Positions 25,807 to 33,179 of a stretch of DNA of 51,336 nucleotides are shown piece after piece; the stretch's first letter is position 1; the number at the start of each line of letters is the position of its first letter. Made by a program: the position numbers and the translations under genes. A model generated the notes under the pieces. That model did not search any database. It had not been told where the DNA came from and saw only the letters and a program-made list of their open reading frames with translations. The DNA lies in assembly GCA_016866785.1 (NCBI GenBank), contig VGLH01000011.1:1-51336 (forward strand), in the 5' to 3' direction. Source of the stretch: Candidatus Poribacteria bacterium (GTDB lineage: Bacteria; Poribacteria; WGA-4E; GCA-2687025).

Positions 25807-26580
25807 CTACGGCTGGCAGATCGCGTCGGCGCGCAGGTCCGTGATGAAGCCGTGCCCCGGGCAATGCGTGATCATCAGCGGCAGACGAGCGTCGAGCGCC
25901 GCCTGCTGGGGCGTCACACCGCACGCCCAGAACACGCCTGTCCTCCCGATGGGCGGCTCGGTGATCGGTTCGCCGACGATGGGATCCGCCACGTCCGCGC
26001 CGATGTCGGACGGATCGCCGATATGAAGCGGCGCTCCGTGGTTCCACGGGAATCGCGCCGTCAACTGCGTCGCGATGATCGCGTCGCGCGGTCGGAGGAA
26101 CCGGAGCGTCACGATGAGCCTGCCGGAGAAGCGTCCCGCCGGACGCGTCGGCAACTCCGTTCGAAGAACCCACACGTCCGGCGAAAGCTCGACGCCGGCG
26201 CGGCGGAGCGGTTCGTCGAACGTCAGGCTGGAACCGATGAGGACGGCGACCAGGTCATCGCGCCACCATTCGCGAGCGTCCGTCGGCTCGGTTGCCATCT
26301 CCCCATTCTGGTAGATTCGGTAGCGGGCGAGGTCCGTGCGCAGGTCCGCCCCGGGAGCGGCGTGGGCGGGTTCCACGCTCCCCGGATCGGTGATGTCCAC
26401 GATCGGGCAGGCGTCGCGGTTCCGCTGGCAATAGACGAGGAAGTCGTAGGCATCCTCGCGCGGCAGAGCGACCAGGTTACACTGAACCCATCCGGGCATC
26501 CGGTAGGTCGTGGGACCCGTCCACTCGCCCCGACGCATCGCCAGTCGCGCTTCCGACGCCGTCGCGTAGGGCTCAGGCAT
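25807..26580 (-). CDS. DUF1445/YcsI family putative hydro-lyase (D-glutamate cyclase-like)
   Basis: 257 residues, close to the usual 260-270 of the family. Signature pieces are P-G-W-V-Q-C-N-L-V-A-L-P, F-L-V-Y-C-Q-R-N-R-D-A-C-P, I-G-S-S-L-T-F-D-E-P-L and T-H-C-P-G-H-G-F-I-T-D-L at the C-terminus. The vertebrate homologue cyclises D-glutamate to 5-oxoproline; bacterial members are annotated as hydro-lyases without proof. The ATG at 26578-26580 overlaps the stop of the Gfo/Idh gene by 8 bp, so the two are coupled and the start is well supported. The 25709-25806 gap shows nothing else. Confidence 0.8.
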   Translation of the reverse strand: MPEPYATASEARLAMRRGEWTGPTTYRMPGWVQCNLVALPREDAYDFLVYCQRNRDACPIVDITDPGSVEPAHAAPGADLRTDLARYRIYQNGEMATEPTDAREWWRDDLVAVLIGSSLTFDEPLRRAGVELSPDVWVLRTELPTRPAGRFSGRLIVTLRFLRPRDAIIATQLTARFPWNHGAPLHIGDPSDIGADVADPIVGEPITEPPIGRTGVFWACGVTPQQAALDARLPLMITHCPGHGFITDLRADAICQP

Positions 26581-27589
26581 ACGCCTCGATCCCGTTGGCG
26601 CGGCAGAACGCCGGGAAGTCGACCGGAGCGCCGGACACGCAGCTTTCCAGGATCGCCTTCTCGACCGCGAGAACCCGTACGCCATGCCGGACGGTCATCT
26701 CGGTCTGACCGTCGTTTCGGATGCAGTCGGCGAGATGGGCGATCTCATCATAGTGTCCCATGTAGCCGATGGGGCCCCGAACGTCGTGATAGCCCTGCCC
26801 GCCGAAGTCGGGTCCCTCGAAGCTCATCGTCTGCGTGACCGTCCCGGACGCATCGTGGACGATGCACTTCTTGAACCGCTCTGCGAGGAACACGCAGCGA
26901 TCCTTGCCGAAGAGCTGGTAGCTGTACTTGCGGAGCGTCCCGTTACGGCTCCCGCCGTGCTGGATGTAGCAGTGGACGCTCTCGTCGGCGAAGGTGAGCG
27001 TCGCGACGAAGCTGTCCACCGGCAGATGGGGATCGTAGTTCCAGACCTGCGCTCCCTGCGCGTAGACGCGCACCAGCGGCGCTTCGTGGAACAGGTTCAC
27101 GGCGAGGTCGAGGTTGTGAACCGCCTGACCCGTCACCGTGTCGGAACACTGACAGAAGGTGTAGTGGGGGTTCGGAACGATGCCCTTGGCGCGACGAACC
27201 ATCGGCGCGAGCCGGTTACAGACGCCGAAGACCATCTTGACGCCGGACGCATCGACGGCTTGAGCCGCCTCCCGCGCCTCGGCGAGTGTGCGGGCGAGCG
27301 GCTTTTCGCAGAAGATGTGCTTCCCGGCGCGCGCCGCCGCTGTGACCACGCGGGGATGGTGCACTTCGCCCGTCTGGACGAGCACGCCGTCGATCGACGC
27401 GTCGCCGAACACGCGCGCCATGTCGGTCGTCGCGTACTCGCCGCCGTACGCCGCGAGGAACTTCTCGGCGCGGGCGAGATCGACATCGCAGTAGGCGACC
27501 GTCGTGAGCCCGGGCACAAAGCTCGCGTTGCTGCAGTGAAGGGTGCCCATGCCCCCGCAGCCGACGACGCCAAACCGAAGCTCACGCAT
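26573..27589 (-). CDS. Gfo/Idh/MocA family NAD(P)-dependent oxidoreductase
   Basis: 338 residues. The N-terminal Rossmann fold has G-V-V-G-C-G-G-M-G-T-L-H. The characteristic E-K-P-L-A motif (I-F-C-E-K-P-L-A-R-T) carries the catalytic Lys, and the C-terminal alpha/beta domain has the expected pattern including H-N-L-D-L-A-V-N-L-F. Such enzymes oxidise or reduce sugars, inositols or sugar acids; the substrate is not predictable. ATG at 27587-27589. Translation is coupled to the DUF1445 gene downstream. It is one of two paralogues in the window (the other at 32106). Confidence 0.85.
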   Translation of the reverse strand: MRELRFGVVGCGGMGTLHCSNASFVPGLTTVAYCDVDLARAEKFLAAYGGEYATTDMARVFGDASIDGVLVQTGEVHHPRVVTAAARAGKHIFCEKPLARTLAEAREAAQAVDASGVKMVFGVCNRLAPMVRRAKGIVPNPHYTFCQCSDTVTGQAVHNLDLAVNLFHEAPLVRVYAQGAQVWNYDPHLPVDSFVATLTFADESVHCYIQHGGSRNGTLRKYSYQLFGKDRCVFLAERFKKCIVHDASGTVTQTMSFEGPDFGGQGYHDVRGPIGYMGHYDEIAHLADCIRNDGQTEMTVRHGVRVLAVEKAILESCVSGAPVDFPAFCRANGIEAYA

Positions 27590-27669
27590 TGCAGCAGTCC
27601 TTTCTCAGGTAGGGAACCCGTACGCCCATCCTAACGGAGAAAGGCATGCCGCAGAAGAGCTTCGGGCGC

Positions 27670-28299
27670 TCAGCCGAACCCCCCGTAGAGGGAACGATGC
27701 GAGGCGCAGTTCAGCCGCAGATCGCTCGCGTGAACTGGCTGGTCGCGCAGGCTGCACCAATAGGGCGCGTCCTCGTCGCCCGACGCGTTCGCCGCGAGGT
27801 TCGCGCACAGCAGGCACATGTTGGCGACGCTGATCACGCCGGAATGGAAGAGGTTCGCGATCATGCCCATCAGCACTTCCATCGCGACCAACTTCTGATC
27901 CTGCGAGATGTCCGCCAGCGCCTTGCGCATCGGCTCCGCCCAACCGCTGACGCGCTGAGCGACGGTTCTTCCGTCCGCCGTCAGGTAGAGGTGCACGACC
28001 CGGCGGTCGAGGGCATCCTGTTGGCGACCCACGTAGCCCTTTGCTTCGAGCACCCGCACGGCGTCGCTGACGGTCGCGGGCGTCAGACCGAAGTACTCCG
28101 CCAGACTCCCGACCGTCCGGTTCTCGGCAGGCTGATAGAGGCAGTGGACGAGAAACTGCATCTGGATGGGGCTCAGGCGCGTCTCTCGATTCTCCATCCA
28201 GAGCAGGATGCGGAAAGCTTCGGAGAGGCGTTCGAGAGCGGCGACGACCTTGCTGTCGACGTCACTGTGCTGCGCTGCCGGATCGAAGATGGATCGCAT
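27670..28299 (-). CDS. MarR-type transcriptional regulator with C-terminal four-cysteine extension
   Basis: 209 residues, longer than the usual 140-150 for MarR. The winged-helix domain is clear: T-V-G-S-L-A-E-Y-F-G-L-T-P-A-T-V-S-D-A-V-R-V-L-E-A-K-G is the helix-turn-helix, with a wing D-R-R-V-V-H-L-Y-L-T-A-D-G-R. A C-terminal extension of about 50 residues carries four cysteines at 162, 165, 182 and 198 (C-L-L-C, then two spaced Cys), consistent with a zinc or iron-sulfur site and hence metal, redox or sulfur sensing. The ATG at 28297-28299 has AAGGCGG upstream; a GTG at 28336-28338 is an alternative. A palindrome sits upstream at 28354-28365. Confidence 0.75.
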   Translation of the reverse strand: MRSIFDPAAQHSDVDSKVVAALERLSEAFRILLWMENRETRLSPIQMQFLVHCLYQPAENRTVGSLAEYFGLTPATVSDAVRVLEAKGYVGRQQDALDRRVVHLYLTADGRTVAQRVSGWAEPMRKALADISQDQKLVAMEVLMGMIANLFHSGVISVANMCLLCANLAANASGDEDAPYWCSLRDQPVHASDLRLNCASHRSLYGGFG

Positions 28300-28353
28300 G
28301 GCTACACCGCCTTGGCGCGAACCCCCGGATACCTTCACCGCACCAGATTGTGA

Positions 28354-28365
28354 TTGTGTTCACAA
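28354..28365. promoter_or_regulatory. Near-palindromic operator candidate upstream of the MarR-type gene
   Basis: TTGTG-TT-CACAA (perfect 5-bp arms) lies about 55 nt before the regulator start in a notably AT-rich 30-bp stretch. On the minus strand TATATG, a weak -10-like box, lies just upstream. This fits autoregulation by a MarR dimer. The arms are read directly; regulatory use is inferred. The rest of 28300-28484 shows no gene. Confidence 0.45.
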
Positions 28366-28484
28366 ATACATATAGCCAGCGAACTCCATAACGCCAGAGC
28401 GATCGTGCCGGATTCCTACACTATTTGACGGCGGAATCGGTGGTTAGGATTGCTTAGCTGTGTCGATAGAGCCGTCGCAGGAGG

Positions 28485-29462
28485 TCAGCCGATCTCGGCG
28501 CTCAGAATGCCCAGCCGCCAGGGGATCTCGCCGTAGGGTCTGCCGCCGAACTGCTCCGCTCGCACGCCCTGGATGAGGAACCGCAAGCCCTGCGGATCGA
28601 CCTCCAACCGCTCGTCGACTCCGGCGCGAAGCAGCTCGCCGTGGCTCACGTGCTCCGCCCAGAGTTCGCCGTCGGCGGAGACGTTATCCGCGCTGGCGAA
28701 GGGGTTCGCGACCGACGCCGCCACGGGTTCCCAGTCGCCGTCCAGCCGGTTGGCGAGGAACGACAGGTAGAACCGGCGGTTGTCACGCAGACGGTTCTCC
28801 GCCTCTACGACGGTCAGGTAGGTTTCCGAACCGCGTAGCCGATAGGTGTGGCTCGCCTCGAACAGCCGCCACTCCGGGTGGATGTCCGTCAGCACGCAGG
28901 TCGCGTTCGAGAAGCCGCGCGGAAAGTCGGGCAGCGGCGTGGACATCCGCCACAGCCGTCCGTCGAGCGACGTGAAGAACAGGTAGGCGTGGTCATCGTC
29001 GCAGATGACCCAGAAGTCGATCCAGCGTTCGACGCCCTCCGGATCGGCGTTCGGGAAGAAGAGCTCCGCCGGAGACCACGAGGCGGGATCGCCGACCGTC
29101 GTCGTGGTCGAGAACGCCGGCTGCAAGCCGAGCTTCCTGCCCTGCTCGCCCACCTGATAGACGAGGTACCACTGCTCGTGGGGTCGGAAGAAGAACACCT
29201 GCGGCGCGCAGAAGTAGCCTTCGCGACACCGCAGCAGATGGCGCTCTGCCTGCGAGACGTTCTCCCACTCGTCGAACGCGATGTACTCGATCTGGTGGGA
29301 TCGGACGCGGCTCCGAATCGTGCAGAACACGTGCCAGCGTCCGCCGGAATAGACGACCGTCGGGTCCTTGACCGAGAAGCACGGGTCGCCCGGACGATCC
29401 AGCGGCGACAGCAGCGGCTCGGAAAGCCGCCAGCGGAACCGATCCGGCACTACTGCTGCCAC
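28485..29462 (-). CDS. GH62-type alpha-L-arabinofuranosidase, no signal peptide
   Basis: 325 residues, the normal size of a GH62 catalytic domain. The five-bladed propeller signatures are strong: K-D-P-T-V-V-Y with the catalytic-base Asp, A-P-Q-V-F-F-F, W-I-D-F-W-V-I-C-D-D, L-F-E-A-S-H-T-Y with the likely acid Glu, and S-H-G-E-L-L-R near the end. GH62 enzymes remove arabinofuranosyl side groups from arabinoxylan or arabinan. No signal peptide is seen (the N-terminus is A-A-V-V-P-D-R-F-R-W-R-L), so it may act on imported oligosaccharides, or export may be unconventional. The rhamnose mutarotase gene is 21 bp upstream. Its ATG is at 29460-29462. Confidence 0.85.
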   Translation of the reverse strand: MAAVVPDRFRWRLSEPLLSPLDRPGDPCFSVKDPTVVYSGGRWHVFCTIRSRVRSHQIEYIAFDEWENVSQAERHLLRCREGYFCAPQVFFFRPHEQWYLVYQVGEQGRKLGLQPAFSTTTTVGDPASWSPAELFFPNADPEGVERWIDFWVICDDDHAYLFFTSLDGRLWRMSTPLPDFPRGFSNATCVLTDIHPEWRLFEASHTYRLRGSETYLTVVEAENRLRDNRRFYLSFLANRLDGDWEPVAASVANPFASADNVSADGELWAEHVSHGELLRAGVDERLEVDPQGLRFLIQGVRAEQFGGRPYGEIPWRLGILSAEIG

Positions 29463-29483
29463 GGCGTCTCTCCTTCCGATTCG

Positions 29484-29816
29484 TCAGAGCTGGAACACCG
29501 GCTCCATGCGCGCCCACCATTCGCCCGGCTGAGCTTCGGGAACGGGCTCCTGATACGTGCGCATCAGGGCGTCCCACTCGCGGCATTGCGGATGATGCGC
29601 CAGGTACGCCGCGCCCCACCCCTCCAGATCGAAGTCGTCGCCGACCTCCATTGTCATGACGAGCGTTCGACCCAGCAGGTAGATATCCATCCGCTGGATG
29701 CCGACAGCCTGCAGCGCCTCGACCACTTCGTCCCACACGCGGCGATGGTGCTCGCGGTACTCCGCGATCGCCTGCGGATCGTCTCGAAGCCGCAACATGT
29801 AGGCATATCGCGGCAT
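29484..29816 (-). CDS. rhaM: L-rhamnose mutarotase family protein
   Basis: 110 residues, matching RhaM length (about 104). It interconverts the anomers of L-rhamnose. Conserved pieces are the N-terminal Y-A-Y-M-L-R-L, E-Y-R-E-H-H-R-R-V-W with the catalytic His/Trp region, and the C-terminal M-E-P-V-F-Q-L. Family members in this clade may act on other 6-deoxy sugars such as L-fucose. It lies between a TusA-like gene and the GH62 gene; no rhamnose isomerase or kinase is in the window. Confidence 0.8.
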   Translation of the reverse strand: MPRYAYMLRLRDDPQAIAEYREHHRRVWDEVVEALQAVGIQRMDIYLLGRTLVMTMEVGDDFDLEGWGAAYLAHHPQCREWDALMRTYQEPVPEAQPGEWWARMEPVFQL

Positions 29817-29835
29817 GGCGCACCCTTCGTCGAGT

Positions 29836-30075
29836 CTATGCCTTGCGGACGACGACTTGCCAGAGCCGCTCCCCGACGGCTCCGCGGGCGAGAACCGTAT
29901 GACCCTCGTGCTCCATGCTCCGCGACACGTTCCGGACCGCCGGCTCGTGGTCGAACAGCACGCGGAGCACCTGACCCGCCGCCAGGTTCTCCATCGCCAG
30001 CTTGGACTTCACGAACGTGTACGGACAGATCTCGCCCTTGAGGTCGAGCTCCTGATCGACGCGCGTTTCGGTCAT
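29836..30075 (-). CDS. TusA-like sulfur-transfer protein
   Basis: 79 residues, the usual TusA/SirA size. It carries sulfur as a persulfide on the conserved Cys (here Cys17 in G-E-I-C-P-Y-T-F-V-K). The usual C-P-x-P is C-P-Y-T, a known variant of the family. The F-V-K-S-K-L segment and beta/alpha pattern agree with the fold. It starts with a 1-bp overlap (TGATG) with the JAMM gene stop, so it is coupled to it. It is likely the terminal carrier in the sulfur cluster that begins at 37798. Confidence 0.82.
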   Translation of the reverse strand: MTETRVDQELDLKGEICPYTFVKSKLAMENLAAGQVLRVLFDHEPAVRNVSRSMEHEGHTVLARGAVGERLWQVVVRKA

Positions 30076-30539
30076 CAACTCTTCTCCACGATAGCGCATT
30101 CGACGTGCTGACGCGCCGCATCGTCCCAGCGGAACCCTTGGGCTCCCGCAGCCCGTCCGTTCCGCACCGACACGACGATGTACGTCGCGTCGGGATAGAT
30201 TGGCTCGTCCCAGCCATCGATGACCGCGCGGGCGCGGTCCTCCTCGGAGAAGTATGCCTCGTGATCCGGGTGGGAGTGGTAGAATCCCGCGATCGCTGCG
30301 CCGCCTCGGTCGGCTTCCCGCGTGATTTCGAGCAGCTCCAGCGGATCGACCGAGTACGCCGTGCGGGCGTCGCGCGGATGGGCGGCTGGATCGGCGGCGT
30401 GCAGCGCGTTCTGGACGTTTCGGCACTCGCGGACGATCATCGATCCGCCCGCCGACAGTAAGACGCCGCAGCATTCCTCGGGGTAGTCACGCTCGGCGTG
30501 GGCGACGATCGCCTGCCAGACTTGGGCGGGAACCTCCAC
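30075..30539 (-). CDS. JAMM/MPN+ metallopeptidase (M67 family)
   Basis: 154 residues. Zinc peptidase of the type that removes the C-terminal tail or adduct from ubiquitin-like sulfur carriers. The JAMM motif is intact: Glu22 in P-E-E-C-C-G-V-L-L, then H-S-H-P-D-H-E-A-Y-F-S-E-E-D giving His88, His90, Ser98 and Asp101. Related proteins are Mec+ (cleaves CysO-cysteine in Mycobacterium) and QbsD/HcyD, which trim carriers in other bacteria. Context supports this: the CysM-like synthase is 6 bp upstream and the MoaD/CysO-like carrier lies in the same run. Start GTG at 30537-30539. Confidence 0.88.
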   Translation of the reverse strand: MEVPAQVWQAIVAHAERDYPEECCGVLLSAGGSMIVRECRNVQNALHAADPAAHPRDARTAYSVDPLELLEITREADRGGAAIAGFYHSHPDHEAYFSEEDRARAVIDGWDEPIYPDATYIVVSVRNGRAAGAQGFRWDDAARQHVECAIVEKS

Positions 30540-30545
30540 AGCGCG

Positions 30546-31487
30546 TTATTCCTCGAACAGGGCGGAGCTCAGATAGCGCGACCCGCCGTCGGCGAACACG
30601 CACACGACCACGCCGGAATCCAACTCACCGGCGAGCCGCATCGCCCCGACCATCACCGCGCCCGCCGACTTCCCGACGAGAATCCCCTCCTCGGCGGCGA
30701 GACGGCGCGACATGTCGTATGCCTCTTCCGTCCCCACGTGGATGGTTCCGTCAAGCACCGACGGGTCGTAGATGCCCGGCACGATTGCCGTCTCGATGTG
30801 CTTGAGCCCTTCGAGACCGTGGAACCCGCTGTCCGGCTCGACGGCGTAGACGCGGACCTGGTCGTTGCACTCCTTCAGCCGCCGACCGGTTCCCATGACG
30901 GTTCCGCTCGTGCCAACGCCTGCGAGCAGATGAGTCACGCGCCCGTTCGTCTGCTTGAGGATTTCGACGCCCGTCGTGTCGTAGTGCGCTCGCCAGTTCG
31001 AGTCGTTGTCGTACTGGCACGGCAGGTAGTACTTGTCGGGCGACGTCTCGTAGATCGACCGAGCCAGCAGAAGCGCTCCATCGGAGCCTTCCAGCGGGTC
31101 GGAGAACGTGACGCTCGCGCCATACGCCCGGACGGTGCGAAGCCGCTCTTGGCTCACGTTGCCCGGCATGACGAGCTCGCATCGGTAGCCCTTGACCGCG
31201 CAGATGAGCGCGTAGGCGATTCCCGTGTTGCCTGACGTCGAGTCGAGAACCACCTTGTCGGGCGTCAGCGCGCCGGAGCGTTCCGCGTCCTCGATCATCC
31301 GCAGCGCGGCACGATCCTTGACCGATCCGCCGGGGTTGAACCACTCCGCCTTGGCGAACAGCTCGACGTTGGGACGCCCCAAATCGCGTGGAATCCGGCG
31401 CAGACGCAGCAGCGGCGTGTTGCCGATGTGCGTCAGGATACCTTCGTCGGGAACGCGGCTGTCTGCATGGACTCCGCAGGGCTTCAT
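30546..31487 (-). CDS. cysM: Cysteine synthase B (CysM-type), probably sulfur-carrier dependent
   Basis: 313 residues, fold-type II PLP enzyme. Motifs are F-N-P-G-G-S-V-K-D-R-A-A with the Schiff-base Lys, S-T-S-G-N-T-G-I-A-Y and G-V-G-T-S-G-T-V-M-G-T-G-R-R-L. The T-G-R-R-L stretch, the G-I-Y-D-P segment and the C-terminal K/R-Y-L-S-S-A-L are very like mycobacterial CysM, which uses O-phosphoserine and a thiocarboxylated CysO carrier. The neighbouring carrier, MoeB-type enzyme and JAMM protease fit that pathway. ATG at 31485-31487 with AGAAGG. It is a paralogue of the CysK at 36404; whether it takes carrier-bound sulfur or free sulfide must be tested. Confidence 0.85.
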   Translation of the reverse strand: MKPCGVHADSRVPDEGILTHIGNTPLLRLRRIPRDLGRPNVELFAKAEWFNPGGSVKDRAALRMIEDAERSGALTPDKVVLDSTSGNTGIAYALICAVKGYRCELVMPGNVSQERLRTVRAYGASVTFSDPLEGSDGALLLARSIYETSPDKYYLPCQYDNDSNWRAHYDTTGVEILKQTNGRVTHLLAGVGTSGTVMGTGRRLKECNDQVRVYAVEPDSGFHGLEGLKHIETAIVPGIYDPSVLDGTIHVGTEEAYDMSRRLAAEEGILVGKSAGAVMVGAMRLAGELDSGVVVCVFADGGSRYLSSALFEE

Positions 31488-31496
31488 GTCACCTTC

Positions 31497-31760
31497 TCAC
31501 CAGCACACGACGCGCCTGCTCGCGAAGACGAGATCGATGAGCTCATTGTAGGACAGACGCGGCAGGTCGGGCGAGACGCCGCGCGCCTGGCAGTCCTCGT
31601 CGAGAGCGAACCGATCGGCGCTCGTCTCACTGGGACGAAAGACAGCGTCCTGCAGATAGACGACCGCGACCTTCGCCTTCTGTGCCTGTTCGGCGATGAT
31701 TGCCATGCCGTAGGACTCGTCTAAGCGCCGGACCAGATGGAGCACGTCGTAGCTCACCAT
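31497..31760 (-). CDS. DsrH/TusB-like small sulfur-relay protein
   Basis: 87 residues. The DsrH/TusB fold is suggested by size, by the N-terminal V-L-H-L-V-R-R, by V-V-Y-L-Q-D-A-V-F-R, and by the C-terminal V-V-C-W ending in Trp as in TusB. In DsrEFH or TusBCD the complex passes sulfur between persulfide proteins. The ATG at 31758-31760 overlaps the preceding DsrE-like gene by 7 bp, supporting a two-subunit complex. A third partner (DsrF/TusC) is not seen. Confidence is moderate because such small proteins diverge quickly. Confidence 0.65.
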   Translation of the reverse strand: MVSYDVLHLVRRLDESYGMAIIAEQAQKAKVAVVYLQDAVFRPSETSADRFALDEDCQARGVSPDLPRLSYNELIDLVFASRRVVCW

Positions 31761-32101
31761 GGGATGACGCAATCGCTGTCGAGGATTCGTTCCGCAATCT
31801 CGGTGCGGGTCAGAACCTGAACATCGCGCGGAACTCGCACGCCGCGTTCTTCCACCGATTCCGCCTCGGCGTAGACGCCGCATCCGAGAAGGGGGAGGGT
31901 CTCCATCGGGCGCGCGATGTCGCCGCCGTCGATCCGTTCCGGTTCCACCTGCCCCAGCGCATAGACGGCATCGCCAGCCAGGACCACGTCCACCTCGTTC
32001 TCAGACAGCGACTGTCCCAGGCTCATCCGCAGGGCTTCTGCCGTGCGGCGGCTTCTCAGAGGCGCGCTACGAATGATGACCGTCACGCGTGACACGCGCA
32101 C
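31754..32101 (-). CDS. DsrE/TusD-like sulfur-relay protein
   Basis: 115 residues. It has the alternating beta/alpha pattern of the DsrE family (V-T-V-I-I-R-S-A-P-L, E-N-E-V-D-V-V-L-A-G-D-A-V-Y), and a Cys in L-P-L-L-G-C-G-V-Y-A-E-A at the position of the sulfur-carrying Cys of TusD/DsrE. The start is the GTG at 32099-32101 or the second GTG 6 nt later, which has a better-spaced GAGAGG. It overlaps the DsrH-like gene and begins 4 bp after the Gfo/Idh gene. Confidence 0.7.
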   Translation of the reverse strand: MRVSRVTVIIRSAPLRSRRTAEALRMSLGQSLSENEVDVVLAGDAVYALGQVEPERIDGGDIARPMETLPLLGCGVYAEAESVEERGVRVPRDVQVLTRTEIAERILDSDCVIPW

Positions 32102-32105
32102 CCTC

Positions 32106-33149
32106 TCAGGCGAAGAGCGGATGTCGGAACGACGAGCGAACCTCGACCCGCCGACCCGTCGCGGCGGATTCCAGCGCCGAGTTCATCACGTCGAGCACAT
32201 GGACGGCGTGCTCGCCGGTCATCAGCGGCTCCGACCCTGACACAAGACACGCTGCCAGGTAGGATGCCCCGTGCTGCCACGTGTAGCTGCCGGCGTCCGG
32301 ACACCGCGTCTGCCACTCCGGGTGCTCATCCGACCACACCTCGACGCCCTTCGGAGCCCAGTCCCATCCGAGCAGGTTCGCCGCGCCGCGCGTTCCGATC
32401 AGCTCGATGGTACGGTCCTCACGGTGACGGCGGTAGACGAATCCCGTCTGGATGTGCGAGTAGACGGCATCCCCGTGGTCGATGAGCAGCATCGTGTTGT
32501 CGTCGGCTTCGACCTGCACGCGCTCGCCCTCGATCTCGCGCTCCGGGATTGCCGTTCCTGCAAGCGCGACGATGGCTCGTGCGGGCCCCAGGAGCCCTGT
32601 CAGCGTTGTCACGCTGTAAACGCCCAGGTCGTAGAGGCTTCCGCCGCCCTTCCTGTAGAACCAGGGGCCCCACGACGGGCCCGAGTGCCCGTAGCATGCG
32701 TGCGCGGCGTGGACCTTCCCGATCTCGCCGCTGGCGAGGAGCTCCGCCAGGCAGCGGAACTGCGGGCTCGTGACGGCGTTTGGGGCTCCCCAGATGCGGA
32801 CGCCCTTCCGCTTGGCGAGGGCGAGCAGTTCCTGTCCCTGCGCCAGCGTCGAGGCGATGGGCTTCTCGCAGAGGACGTTCCTGCCGGCTTCCAGCGCGAG
32901 CCGATTCAGCGGGTAGTGCGTCTGCATGCCGGTCGTGTTGATGAGGAGGTCGAACGGCTCCGCCGCGAGCAGGTCTGCCAGCGATCCGTAGACTGCCGGG
33001 ACGCCGAACTCTCGGGCCCGTCCCTCGGCGCGCTCGATCCGCTCGTCACAGACAGCGACCACCTGCGCGTCCGGGCTCTTCCGCAGATCGGCGAGATAGT
33101 GCTGCGACACGCTGCCGCAGCCGACCAACGCGATCTTCACCGCTGCCAT
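32106..33149 (-). CDS. Gfo/Idh/MocA family oxidoreductase inside the sulfur cluster
   Basis: 347 residues. Rossmann loop V-G-C-G-S-V-S-Q-H-Y, the catalytic segment V-L-C-E-K-P-I-A-S-T with the Lys, and G-G-S-L-Y-D-L-G-V-Y in the C-terminal domain are all present. It catalyses NAD(P)-linked redox of a sugar-like substrate; which one is unknown. It sits between two DsrE genes with gaps of 4 and 30 bp, so it is almost certainly transcribed with them. This may be coincidence or may point to a sulfated or sulfonated sugar; nothing in the sequence decides it. AAGGA lies upstream of its ATG. Confidence 0.82.
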   Translation of the reverse strand: MAAVKIALVGCGSVSQHYLADLRKSPDAQVVAVCDERIERAEGRAREFGVPAVYGSLADLLAAEPFDLLINTTGMQTHYPLNRLALEAGRNVLCEKPIASTLAQGQELLALAKRKGVRIWGAPNAVTSPQFRCLAELLASGEIGKVHAAHACYGHSGPSWGPWFYRKGGGSLYDLGVYSVTTLTGLLGPARAIVALAGTAIPEREIEGERVQVEADDNTMLLIDHGDAVYSHIQTGFVYRRHREDRTIELIGTRGAANLLGWDWAPKGVEVWSDEHPEWQTRCPDAGSYTWQHGASYLAACLVSGSEPLMTGEHAVHVLDVMNSALESAATGRRVEVRSSFRHPLFA

Positions 33150-33179
33150 GGGTCCGTCCTTCGCCGTGATTGAGCGCGT

